From CAVQCA01 sp963710815 (lineage in GTDB: Bacteria; Pseudomonadota; Gammaproteobacteria; UBA9214): 17,307 nt of DNA. The DNA lies in the NCBI GenBank assembly GCA_963710815.1, contig CAVQCA010000149.1, positions 1-17,307 of the forward strand. Direction: 5' to 3'. Every line of letters begins with the position of its first letter. Positions within the stretch are counted from its first letter, which is position 1. The position numbers were made by a program, and so were the translations under genes. This document shows, piece by piece, positions 6,436 to 13,751 of this stretch. Below the pieces are notes generated by a model. It worked only from the letters and a program-made list of their open reading frames with translations, had not been told where the DNA came from and did not search any database.

Positions 6436-9228
6436 ATGGATGCCAAAACCAAACTCAGGCAGTATGTTTTTTCCTTCCGCGAGGGTGACGGACACAACAA
6501 GATGCTGCTCGGCGGCAAGGGCGCCAATCTGTGCGAAATGACCCAGATTGGCCTCAATGTGCCGCCGGGTTTTGTCATCTCCACCGAAGCCTGTCTGGCC
6601 TACCTGGACTCCCCCGATCGCGTCTCGCCGGAGGGGCTGGGCGACCAGGTCAGCAAACAGGTCAAGATCCTGGAAAAAGAAACCGGGAAAGGTTTTGGTG
6701 ATCCGAAGAATCCGCTGCTGGTTTCGGTGCGTTCGGGGTCGGCGATGTCCATGCCCGGCATGATGGACACCATCCTGAACCTGGGCCTCAACTCCGAAAC
6801 CCTCGCCGGTCTGATCCGTCAAACCGGCAACGAACGCTTCGGCTATGATGCCTACCGCCGGTTCATCCAGCTGTTCGGCAAGGTGGCACTGGGCATCTCC
6901 GACGAGAAATTCGACGAACCCTTCGAGGAGCTCAAGAAGCGCGAGGGCGTGAAGGCCGATATCGGCCTCTCCGCCGAACATCTCCGCGAAATCAGCGAGG
7001 TCTTCCTGGACGTGGTGCGCCATGAAACCGGCCACCCCTTCCCCACCAACGTCTATGAACAGCTTGAAATCGCCATAAGGGCGGTATTCAACTCATGGCT
7101 GGGCAAACGGGCCATCGACTACCGGCGCGAATTCCATATCACCCCGGAGATGGCCAACGGCACGGCGGTCAATGTCTGCACCATGGTGTTCGGCAACATG
7201 GGCAGCAGCAGCGCCACCGGCGTCGGTTTCACCCGCAACCCGGGAACCGGCGAGAACATCATGTACGGCGAATACCTGGTGAACGCCCAGGGAGAGGACG
7301 TTGTGGCCGGCATCCGTACACCCAAACCGGTGCAGGAGATGGAGTACGAGATGCCGGAGCTGTATACCCAGCTGGTCGACCTGCGCAACCGCCTGGAAAC
7401 CCATTACAAGGAGGTGCAGGACTACGAATACACCATCGAGAACGGCACCCTGTACTGCCTGCAAACCCGCAACGGCAAGATGAATGCCGCCGCGCGGGTG
7501 CGCACCTCGGTGGAAATGGTCAAAGAAGGCCTGATCGACCGCGAACAGGCCCTGCTGCGCGTGGATCCGGAGGAACTCGAACAGCTGCTGCATCCACGCC
7601 TGGACCCGAAGCACTCGGTCAACCCGGTGGCGCAGGGATTGCCTGCCTCGCCGGGCGCCGCCTCCGGTGCCGTAGTGTTCGATGCTGACCGGGCGGAGCT
7701 GCTCGGTCGCGCCGGGGAGAAGGTCATCCTGGTGCGCGAGGAAACCAAGCCCGAGGACATCCACGGCTTCTTCGCCGCACAGGGAATCCTGACCAGCCGC
7801 GGCGGCAAGACCTCGCATGCGGCCGTCGTGGCGCGCGGCATGGGCAAGCCCTGCGTCGCAGGTGCCGAAGGCATCAAGGTGGATGTGCGCAACCGCCAGG
7901 CACAGGTCGGCGAGAAGATATTGCACGAAGGCGACATCATCACCATCGACGGCGGCAACGGCTATGTCTATCTCGGAGAGATCTCCACCGTCGAGCCGGA
8001 GTTTTCCGGGGAGCTGCGCACCCTGCTGGAATGGGCCGACTCGGTGGCCCGCCTCAAGGTGATGAGTAATGCCGATACCGCCGACGCTGCCGATCAGGCG
8101 CGCGATTACGGCGCCATGGGCATCGGCCTGTGCCGCACCGAGCGCATGTTCAACGCCGCCGAGCGCCTGCCGATCGTGGTCGACATGATCCTGGCGAACA
8201 CCACGGAGGAACGCCAGGCCGCGCTTGACCGGCTGCTGCCGATCCAGCGCAGTGATTTCAAGGAATTGCTCAAGGTCATGGCCCCGCGCCCGGTCACCAT
8301 CCGCCTGCTCGACCCGCCGATCCACGAATTCCTTCCCAGCGAAAAACAACTGGAGCAGGAACTCGATCACCTGCAGCAGTTACGCAAGACCGTGGAAGGC
8401 GTGACCGACCTGGTCGGGGCGATGCGCCTGATGCAAACCCAGACCCAGAACGCCCCTGCCATGCCGGTACCCTTCGGCGAAGGCGGACCCGAACTGGTGA
8501 ATGCCGCCATCGCCAAGAAGCAGCTGATGCTGAACAAGGTACAGGAGCTGTTCGAAGTGAACCCCATGCTCGGTCACCGCGGCGTGCGGCTCGGCCTGAC
8601 CTACCCGGAAATCTACGCCATGCAGATCCGCGCCGTGCTCGAGGCGGTGGCCGAATGCACCAAGGACGGCATCAACGTCGACGCCGAGATCATGGTGCCG
8701 CAGGTCTGCACCTCGGAGGAACTGGCGCGCGTCAAGCAGATCGTCGACAGGGTCAAGCGCGAAGTGGAGACCGAGTACGGGGCGCCCGTGAAGTTCAAGT
8801 TCGGCACCATGATCGAGGTGGTTCGCGCATGCATGCGTTCGAAGCGCCTGGCGGAGGTCGCGGAGTTCTTCTCCTTCGGCACCAACGATCTCACCCAGGC
8901 CAGCTTCTCCTTCTCCCGGGAAGACGCCGAGAACAAGTTCCTGCCCTTCTACAATGAGACCGGCATACTGCAGGACAACCCGTTCGAGGTGCTGGACGTG
9001 AACGGTGTCGGGCAGTTGATGCGCCTCACCGTGGAGTGGGGTCGCAAACAGCGGCCGGACCTGAAGGTCGGGATCTGCGGCGAGCAGGGCGGACACCCCT
9101 CTTCCATCCGCTTCTGCCACCACATCGGTCTGAACTACGTGTCCTGTTCACCGCCACGGGTGCCGGTGGCCCGGCTGGCGGCAGCCCATGCCGCACTGAC
9201 GGAAGACAGCTACCGGACAGACTGGTAG
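6436..9228 (+). CDS. ppdK: Pyruvate,phosphate dikinase
   Basis: PPDK reversibly converts pyruvate, ATP and phosphate to PEP, AMP and PPi through a swivelling phosphohistidine domain in the cytosol. It can act in gluconeogenesis or PPi-linked glycolysis. The N-terminal nucleotide-binding domain starts with GGKGANLCEM. The phosphohistidine is His461 in SRGGKTSHAAVVARGMGKP. The C-terminal PEP/pyruvate barrel carries IGLCRTERMF, NPMLGHRG, FGTNDLTQ and GICGEQGG, and the catalytic cysteine is Cys904 in NYVSCSPPRVP. Length is 930 residues against about 874 for the Clostridium symbiosum enzyme. I prefer the ATG at 6436, because GGAG at 6421-6424 lies 11 nt before it and only 2 nt before the in-frame ATG at 6427. 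The 227-bp leader from 6209 has a possible -10 (TATGAT, 6275-6280), a weak match at -35, and a 7-bp stem at 6300-6306/6320-6326. No regulatory kinase/phosphorylase gene is nearby. The gene appears monocistronic. Confidence 0.96.
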   Translation: MDAKTKLRQYVFSFREGDGHNKMLLGGKGANLCEMTQIGLNVPPGFVISTEACLAYLDSPDRVSPEGLGDQVSKQVKILEKETGKGFGDPKNPLLVSVRSGSAMSMPGMMDTILNLGLNSETLAGLIRQTGNERFGYDAYRRFIQLFGKVALGISDEKFDEPFEELKKREGVKADIGLSAEHLREISEVFLDVVRHETGHPFPTNVYEQLEIAIRAVFNSWLGKRAIDYRREFHITPEMANGTAVNVCTMVFGNMGSSSATGVGFTRNPGTGENIMYGEYLVNAQGEDVVAGIRTPKPVQEMEYEMPELYTQLVDLRNRLETHYKEVQDYEYTIENGTLYCLQTRNGKMNAAARVRTSVEMVKEGLIDREQALLRVDPEELEQLLHPRLDPKHSVNPVAQGLPASPGAASGAVVFDADRAELLGRAGEKVILVREETKPEDIHGFFAAQGILTSRGGKTSHAAVVARGMGKPCVAGAEGIKVDVRNRQAQVGEKILHEGDIITIDGGNGYVYLGEISTVEPEFSGELRTLLEWADSVARLKVMSNADTADAADQARDYGAMGIGLCRTERMFNAAERLPIVVDMILANTTEERQAALDRLLPIQRSDFKELLKVMAPRPVTIRLLDPPIHEFLPSEKQLEQELDHLQQLRKTVEGVTDLVGAMRLMQTQTQNAPAMPVPFGEGGPELVNAAIAKKQLMLNKVQELFEVNPMLGHRGVRLGLTYPEIYAMQIRAVLEAVAECTKDGINVDAEIMVPQVCTSEELARVKQIVDRVKREVETEYGAPVKFKFGTMIEVVRACMRSKRLAEVAEFFSFGTNDLTQASFSFSREDAENKFLPFYNETGILQDNPFEVLDVNGVGQLMRLTVEWGRKQRPDLKVGICGEQGGHPSSIRFCHHIGLNYVSCSPPRVPVARLAAAHAALTEDSYRTDW

Positions 9229-9246
9229 TACAGGAGACCGGCACAG

Positions 9247-9279
9247 GAGGCCTGCCCCATCTTCGGGCAGGCCTCGTTT
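9247..9279 (+). terminator. Intrinsic terminator-like hairpin after ppdK
   Basis: An 11-bp perfect stem (9247-9257 with 9265-9275, sequence GAGGCCTGCCC) closes a 7-nt loop and is followed by GTTTC. It begins 18 bp after the ppdK stop and lies between two convergent genes. The T-tract is short (three T), so termination may be partial. On the minus strand no T-run follows the stem, so it would not obviously serve the convergent methyltransferase gene. Confidence 0.7.
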
Positions 9280-9325
9280 CCCATGATCCTCAACCCGGCC
9301 GCGCCGTGGTCGTGGTCCGCAACCG

Positions 9326-10495
9326 TCAGAGACGGCAACGGAAATCGTGTCCTCCAAAACCGGGTACGGCATACTCGATGCCGCGTCCCAGTCCGATGCA
9401 CTTGAAGCGCTCACCCATCTCGCCGGGAAGTATCAGGGTCTTGGCTCCCCGGACCTGCCGCAGATAGTCCGCGGAATCCGTCGGTCCTGCCGCCAGCAGC
9501 AGCCGGTCCAGTCCGCAGTCCAGCAGAAAATGGGCCTGACTGGTATAGCCGAGCACGTCCAGCCCCGCCGCGCTGCCGGCCTCGGCGACCGCGGTGAAAT
9601 CCACGTGCGCGGTGATGTCCTGCAGTCCGGGCCACAGGAACGGATCGTCATGGGCGCGGTGCCGGTAGTGGCACATCAGCGTGCCCGACCGGCGCTGTGG
9701 ATGGTAATACTCGCGGCGCGGATAGCCGTAATCGATGAGCAGCACCAGACCCCGCTCAAGCATCCCGCCGATGCCCATGAGCCAGGGCGCCAGCTGCAGA
9801 TTAACCTCCGAGACATACCCCGGAGGCAACCCCGGATCCGTCACCAGCCGCTGCACCGACGCGACCAGATCAGGATCGTGCACCTCCCCCGCACGCCACT
9901 CAAAGGCCTCGTCGTGACATTCAACATAAATGCGCTCCACGCCGCCGCCGTTCCAGCGGAATCGCTCCACCGGCATGGCATCAAGCACCTCGTTCGCGAG
10001 CAGCACTCCGCGAAAGCCGCCTTCGGGCAGCCCGTCGAGCCAGTCCACGCGGTCAGCCAGTCGCGGTGCCATGAGATGCAGGGTTTCACGCTGCCGGGCG
10101 CGCAATTCGCCGCTGCGTTCCAGGATCAGGTAGCGCTCGGGCAGGCAGCCAAGCCGCTCCAGTTCCACCAGCACCGCCGCGGCAAGCTTGCCGGTACCGG
10201 CACCGAATTCCAGGATCTGCCCTCCTCCCAGCGAAGTCAGCACGCCGCTGCAGGTCTGCGCCAGGCAGCGTCCGAATAACGGCGAGATCTCGGGTGCGGT
10301 GACGAAATCACCCGCGGCGCCGAATTTCTGTGCGCCGGCGCTGTAATAACCGTATCCGGAACTGTAGAGGCACAGCTCCATATAGCGGGAGAACGGTATG
10401 GAGCCCCCGCCGTCCCGGATCTCCCGGCGCAGCAGGGCGACGAGTCCTTCGCTGTGGGCCTGCGCTTGCGCCGACGGGGCGGGGAACTCATGCAT
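9326..10495 (-). CDS. SAM-dependent methyltransferase, MidA/NDUFAF7 family (DUF185, COG1565)
   Basis: This protein of 389 residues belongs to the class I methyltransferases related to human NDUFAF7 and Dictyostelium MidA, which methylate an arginine of a complex I subunit. The bacterial target is not established. The SAM-binding motif I is LEFGAGTGKLA (Glu96 to Ala105), followed by ILERSGELRARQ and the family motif LLANEVLDAMPVERF (about 165-179). The N-terminal IPFSRYMELCLYSSGYGYY and FVTAPEISPLFG stretches are also typical. I chose the ATG at 10495. An in-frame GTG at 10507 would add four residues, and neither start has a strong ribosome site. It lies 95 bp downstream of folK on the same strand, so it may be the last gene of a folB-folK operon. 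A functional link to folate synthesis is not evident. Confidence 0.88.
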   Translation of the reverse strand: MHEFPAPSAQAQAHSEGLVALLRREIRDGGGSIPFSRYMELCLYSSGYGYYSAGAQKFGAAGDFVTAPEISPLFGRCLAQTCSGVLTSLGGGQILEFGAGTGKLAAAVLVELERLGCLPERYLILERSGELRARQRETLHLMAPRLADRVDWLDGLPEGGFRGVLLANEVLDAMPVERFRWNGGGVERIYVECHDEAFEWRAGEVHDPDLVASVQRLVTDPGLPPGYVSEVNLQLAPWLMGIGGMLERGLVLLIDYGYPRREYYHPQRRSGTLMCHYRHRAHDDPFLWPGLQDITAHVDFTAVAEAGSAAGLDVLGYTSQAHFLLDCGLDRLLLAAGPTDSADYLRQVRGAKTLILPGEMGERFKCIGLGRGIEYAVPGFGGHDFRCRL

Positions 10496-10590
10496 GCCCG
10501 TTATCACGCCAGGTTACGCCCCGGGCAGCGCAGCGGCGCCTGGGGGTGCAAGGGCAGGCGGGGGAAATCGCGGTGACCCAATCGCGGCAC

Positions 10591-11088
10591 CTAGGAGACT
10601 GTCGCGGGCGGCCAGTCGACCCGCGACACGACCTGGTTAGCATCATCGAAACCCGACCACAGCTCGGCAAAGCGCACGCCGCTGACGGGGTGGCGCCGCG
10701 AGCCGGCAATCTCGGCCAGGGGCGCCAGCACGAAGGCATATTGGGTGATGTCGCCGCGCGGCAGCACCACGCCGTCCGCGTCACTCACCAGATCGTCATA
10801 GAGGAGAAGATCCAGATCCAGGGTTCGGGCCGACAGGCTCGCGGTGCGAATCCGGCCGCTGTCCGCCTCGATGCGATGCAACACCTCCTGGATCGCGCGC
10901 GGCGTTTCTCCGGTCTCGAAGCCCACGACCAGGTTGTAGAAGGGGTCGCTGTCGAAGCCGACCGCGTCGCTTTCATATACCGAGGATTGCTCGAGTGGCC
11001 CAAATGCCGCTTCCAGCCGGCGCAATGCCGCCGCAATATTGCGTTCACGCTCGATATTGCTGCCGATGCTGACATACACCCGCGCCAT
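10591..11088 (-). CDS. folK: Hydroxymethyldihydropterin pyrophosphokinase (HPPK)
   Basis: FolK transfers pyrophosphate from ATP to 6-hydroxymethyl-7,8-dihydropterin, giving the substrate of dihydropteroate synthase in folate synthesis. The 165-residue protein begins VYVSIGSNIERERNI, as in the family, and carries the metal-binding motif ARTLDLDLLLYDD with Asp91 and Asp93. It is somewhat divergent: the residues before the Arg are SLSA rather than the usual Gly-Pro, and the strand after the motif reads LPRGDITQYAFVLAPL instead of the His-containing segment of E. coli HPPK. I believe related environmental gammaproteobacteria share this variant, but that is from memory. The ATG follows the folB stop codon with no intervening base, so the two are surely translated from one message. 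Confidence 0.9.
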   Translation of the reverse strand: MARVYVSIGSNIERERNIAAALRRLEAAFGPLEQSSVYESDAVGFDSDPFYNLVVGFETGETPRAIQEVLHRIEADSGRIRTASLSARTLDLDLLLYDDLVSDADGVVLPRGDITQYAFVLAPLAEIAGSRRHPVSGVRFAELWSGFDDANQVVSRVDWPPATVS

Positions 11089-11451
11089 TCAACCGGACTC
11101 CCGCGCGCCCCGCTCGATAACCACGCCAACGTCACGCGAACCGCGCAAGGCGCCGGGCTTGTGCAGCCGGAGCCGCAGCCAGGACACATTGAATTCATCG
11201 AGCACGATCGCTGCGATCTTTTCGGCCAGGGTTTCCACCAACTGGAACTGGCTCGCACCGACAAATTCGATAAGCCGCTTGGCGACGGCCTTGTAATTCA
11301 GGGTGTCATCGATGTGATCCGAGGCGGCCGCCCGGCGTATGTCCGCCGCCATCTCCAGGTCAAGACTGACGGTTTGCTTGACCCGGCGCTCCCAGTCATA
11401 GATGCCGATGAGGGTCTCGATCCGCAACTCATTGATAAAGATAATATCCAT
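11089..11451 (-). CDS. folB: Dihydroneopterin aldolase
   Basis: FolB converts 7,8-dihydroneopterin to 6-hydroxymethyl-7,8-dihydropterin plus glycolaldehyde, the step before FolK, and usually works as an octamer in the cytosol. The 120-residue protein has the expected anchors by alignment with E. coli FolB: Glu21 in IYDWERRVKQ, Tyr53 in LNYKAVAKRL, Glu73 in QLVETLAEKIA, and Lys98 in LRLHKPGALRG. The N-terminus (DIIFINELRIETLIGIYDWE) is typical. It is the first gene of the folB-folK unit and is divergent from plsY. The 116-bp intergenic space should hold both promoters, but I could not pick a convincing pair of boxes there. Confidence 0.95.
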   Translation of the reverse strand: MDIIFINELRIETLIGIYDWERRVKQTVSLDLEMAADIRRAAASDHIDDTLNYKAVAKRLIEFVGASQFQLVETLAEKIAAIVLDEFNVSWLRLRLHKPGALRGSRDVGVVIERGARESG

Positions 11452-11567
11452 GGCAAATGTACGCTGTTGTCAGTGTGGTCAATATAGGGCCTCGCCGCCC
11501 CCTTGGCCAGCCAGGTCGAGGATTACGCCCTCGCGTCCGCTTGACGCCGCCCGAATTTGCGATTCCA

Positions 11568-12290
11568 ATGCGCGCCATGATCATCGATTTCGTGCTGGTA
11601 CTGGGCGGCTATCTGTTCGGCTCGATCTCGACCGCCGTCCTCACCTGCCGCCTGATGGGGTTGCCTGACCCGCGCACGGAGGGTTCACGCAATCCCGGCG
11701 CGACCAACGTTTTGCGGCTGGGCGGGAAAAAAGCGGCATTCCTGACGCTGGCCGGCGACATGCTCAAGGGACTGGTGCCGGTACTGATCGCCCAGGCCCT
11801 GCAAGCCAGCCCGCTCATCCTGTCCGCCACGGCACTGGCCGCCTTTCTTGGCCATCTCTACCCGGTATTCTTCGGCTTCCAGGGCGGCAAGGGCGTTGCC
11901 ACCGCCCTGGGGGTGATCCTCGGCCTGTACTTGCCCGTAGGTCTGAGCGTGGCCGCCATCTGGCTGTTGATGGCCCTCCTGTTCCGCATCTCCTCGCTCT
12001 CCGCACTGACGGCCATGCTGCTGGCGCCGGTCTGTTTCTGGCTGCTAAAACCCGAGCCGGCGTTCATCGGCGTAATGATCGTCATCACCGCCATGCTGTT
12101 CTGGCGGCACCGCAGCAATATCCGGGATCTCCTCAACGGCACCGAGGGCAAGATCGAATATGCGCTCCGACCGGGACAGGCAAAATCCCGATTGAGATCT
12201 CAAGAGGCGTATCTTGTTTTGCACCCATTCATCGAACACGGTTCAACACAAAGACGCAAAGAACGCAAAGCGTTTGATTGTTTTCATTAA
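11568..12290 (+). CDS. plsY: Acyl-phosphate:glycerol-3-phosphate acyltransferase PlsY, with repeat-derived C-terminus
   Basis: PlsY is an inner-membrane enzyme that acylates glycerol-3-phosphate from acyl-phosphate, the first step of phospholipid synthesis in the PlsX/PlsY route. All three conserved loops are present: GSISTAVL with the following EGSRNPGATNVLRLGG, then GHLYPVFFGFQGGKGVAT, then FWRHRSNIRDLLNGTEGKI. About five hydrophobic segments lie between them. The start is at 11568 or 11577 (both ATG, neither with a clear ribosome site). The frame codes 240 residues against 205 in E. coli. The last 35 or so, after NGTEGKIEYAL, are not family-like. The final part, STQRRKERKAFDCFH, is encoded by the left arm and loop of the hairpin element at 12242-12325, including the TAA stop. 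The catalytic core is intact, so the protein is probably functional with an odd, basic tail. The first 37 codons of the longer open frame (from 11457) overlap the promoter region and were left out. Confidence 0.93.
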   Translation: MRAMIIDFVLVLGGYLFGSISTAVLTCRLMGLPDPRTEGSRNPGATNVLRLGGKKAAFLTLAGDMLKGLVPVLIAQALQASPLILSATALAAFLGHLYPVFFGFQGGKGVATALGVILGLYLPVGLSVAAIWLLMALLFRISSLSALTAMLLAPVCFWLLKPEPAFIGVMIVITAMLFWRHRSNIRDLLNGTEGKIEYALRPGQAKSRLRSQEAYLVLHPFIEHGSTQRRKERKAFDCFH

Positions 12291-12325
12291 TGAGTTCTCT
12301 GCGTTCTTTGCGTCTTTGCGTTGAA
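12242..12325. repeat. Inverted-repeat hairpin element with CGCAAAGA-type arms
   Basis: Two 29-nt arms, 12242-12270 and 12297-12325, are inverted copies identical at 27 positions, with a 26-nt loop containing the palindrome CATTAATG at 12285-12292. Each arm is itself an imperfect tandem of CGCAAAGA-like units. Both arm differences are A in the left arm opposite C in the right. They are therefore mismatches in a plus-strand RNA but G-U wobbles in a minus-strand RNA, which could pair along all 29 bp. The element lies between convergent plsY and tsaD, overlaps the plsY 3' end, and has no T-tract on either side, so it is not a classical terminator. It encodes no protein of its own. From 12326 to 12388 I see nothing further. 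Confidence 0.9.
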
Positions 12326-12388
12326 AACTGCGTTTTACGAATGGAAACAAGCCTTTTATTACCACGAAAGCAGGACTCGCATCTAAAG

Positions 12389-13402
12389 CTACACAGCTTC
12401 CAGTTCCTCCAGCGACCAGCGCGGAAACACCCGTACGGCGAGCCCTTCCGCACTACCGGCCCGCAGCCGCTGATAACCCGCGCAGGCGATCATGGCGCCA
12501 TTGTCGGTACAGAACTCCGGCCGCGGATAGAACAGGCGGCCGCCCTCGCGCGCCATGAGGTCCGCGAGCCGCTCGCGCAGGCGCTGATTGGCGCCAACAC
12601 CACCGGCCACCACCAGACGCCGGACGCCGGTTTGTGCAAGCGCGCGGCGGCACTTGATCATCAGGGTGTCAATCACGGCATCTTCAAACGCGCGTGCGAT
12701 GTCCGCCCGGTCCTGAGCGCCCTGCGTGGATTCCCGCCAGGCATTCAGGGCAAAGGTCTTGAGCCCGCTAAAGCTGAAATCCAGTCCCGGTCGGTCGGTC
12801 ATGGGACGCGGAAAACGATAGCGTGCCGGATCCCCCCGGCGTGCCAGTTCGGCAAGCGCCGGCCCACCGGGATAGGGCAGACCCAGCAGTTTCGCCGTCT
12901 TGTCGAAGGCCTCGCCCGCGGCATCGTCGATGGAATCGCCCAGTACCCGGTAACGCCCCACCCCGCCGACCTCGACCAGCAGGGTGTGACCGCCGGAGAC
13001 CAGCAGCGCGATGAAGGGAAATTCGGGCGCCTCCGGCTCCAGCATGGTGGCCAGCAGATGCCCCTCCATGTGATGCACGGCGATGGCGGGTACGTTCCAG
13101 GCCCAGGCCAGGCTGCGCGCCGTCAGTGCCCCCACCAGCAGCGCCCCGACCAGTCCAGGCCCGGCCGTATAGGCAACGCCGCCCACCTGTTCCGGGGATA
13201 TTTCACTGTCTTTCAGCACCTTACGCACCAGCGGCAGGAGCTTGCGGACGTGGTCCCGGGAGGCCAGTTCCGGCACCACGCCCCCGTAGCGGGCATGCAG
13301 GGCAATCTGGCTATGCAGGGCATGGGCGAGCAATCCAGCGGCGCCGTCATACACCGCCACGCCGGTTTCGTCACACGAGGTTTCAATGCCAAGCACACGC
13401 AT
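12389..13402 (-). CDS. tsaD: tRNA N6-threonylcarbamoyladenosine transferase TsaD
   Basis: TsaD (Gcp/Kae1 family) transfers the threonylcarbamoyl group to A37 of tRNAs that read ANN codons, working with TsaB and TsaE on the product of TsaC. The start MRVLGIETSCDETGVAVYD is diagnostic. The metal site is His111 and His115 in HHMEGHLL, followed by LLVSGGHT, DDAAGEAFDKTAK, GVGANQRLRE and CTDNGAMIA. Length is 337 residues, as in E. coli. A longer in-frame extension up to 13771 exists but runs antisense through rpsU, so I set the start at the ATG at 13402. No Shine-Dalgarno sequence precedes it. A promoter-like pair ends 6 nt before the ATG, which suggests a leaderless message. The gene is divergent from rpsU, a common gammaproteobacterial arrangement. 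Confidence 0.96.
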   Translation of the reverse strand: MRVLGIETSCDETGVAVYDGAAGLLAHALHSQIALHARYGGVVPELASRDHVRKLLPLVRKVLKDSEISPEQVGGVAYTAGPGLVGALLVGALTARSLAWAWNVPAIAVHHMEGHLLATMLEPEAPEFPFIALLVSGGHTLLVEVGGVGRYRVLGDSIDDAAGEAFDKTAKLLGLPYPGGPALAELARRGDPARYRFPRPMTDRPGLDFSFSGLKTFALNAWRESTQGAQDRADIARAFEDAVIDTLMIKCRRALAQTGVRRLVVAGGVGANQRLRERLADLMAREGGRLFYPRPEFCTDNGAMIACAGYQRLRAGSAEGLAVRVFPRWSLEELEAV

Positions 13403-13408
13403 ATCGGG

Positions 13409-13436
13409 ATTATCTACGCCGGTTCTTGTTACACAA
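13409..13436 (-). promoter_or_regulatory. Candidate sigma-70 promoter for tsaD
   Basis: On the minus strand TTGTGT (13436-13431) and GATAAT (13414-13409) are separated by 16 bp. A start seven bases past the -10 would fall on the A of the tsaD ATG at 13402. It stands back to back with the rpsU promoter, the two -35 boxes being 7 bp apart. The -35 box is a modest match. Confidence 0.4.
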
Positions 13437-13443
13437 GGAAATT

Positions 13444-13472
13444 TTGCCTTTTTGCCGGGACCTGTATAAAAT
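13444..13472 (+). promoter_or_regulatory. Sigma-70 promoter for the rpsU operon
   Basis: TTGCCT (13444-13449) and TAAAAT (13467-13472) are spaced by 17 bp, 44 bp before the rpsU ATG. This position and spacing suit a strong housekeeping promoter for rpsU and the genes after it. An alternative -10 frame, TATAAA at 13465, would give a 15-bp spacer. Confidence 0.6.
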
Positions 13473-13516
13473 GCGCAGCCCTCGCTCAGTGAGCTGAACA
13501 ACCCTCTGGAACCTGT

Positions 13517-13732
13517 ATGCCAAATGTACGTGTAAAAGATAACGAACCGTTCGAGATCGCCATGCGACGCTTCAAGCGGTCCTGCGAAAAGGCCGGCATT
13601 CTTGCCGAAGTGCGCCGGCGTGAGTTTTATGAAAAGCCCACCCAGGAGCGCAAGCGCAAGCAGGCCGCCGCCGTCAAACGCACCCAGAAGAAAGTCTCGC
13701 GCGAGCTCGCGCGCCGCGTCCGCCTCTACTGA
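13517..13732 (+). CDS. rpsU: 30S ribosomal protein bS21
   Basis: bS21 is a small, very basic protein of the 30S subunit that sits near the 3' end of 16S rRNA and helps initiation. The 71-residue length and the sequence PNVRVKDNEPFEIAMRRFKR, the REFYEKPTQERKRK segment and the C-terminal RRVRLY match E. coli bS21 nearly throughout. A CTCTGGA ribosome site lies about 6 nt before the ATG. It is the first gene of the rpsU-GatB/YqeY-dnaG-rpoD cluster. No terminator separates it from the next gene, which starts 19 bp after its stop. Confidence 0.97.
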   Translation: MPNVRVKDNEPFEIAMRRFKRSCEKAGILAEVRRREFYEKPTQERKRKQAAAVKRTQKKVSRELARRVRLY

Positions 13733-13751
13733 TTCCCCGCCCCCCATCGGC

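Noticed and set aside
7093..8370. Minus-strand open frame of 425 codons under ppdK
   Set aside because: It is a shadow of the PPDK coding frame, with low-complexity His/Gln/Asp-rich composition and no motif.
10330..11487. Plus-strand open frame of 385 codons
   Set aside because: It runs antisense through the methyltransferase N-terminus, folK and folB, all of which have firm family motifs.
12242..12325. Bidirectional intrinsic terminator for plsY and tsaD
   Set aside because: The stem is far longer than usual, is internally periodic, overlaps the plsY coding frame, and has no T-run on either side. It may still stop transcription, but it does not look like a standard terminator.
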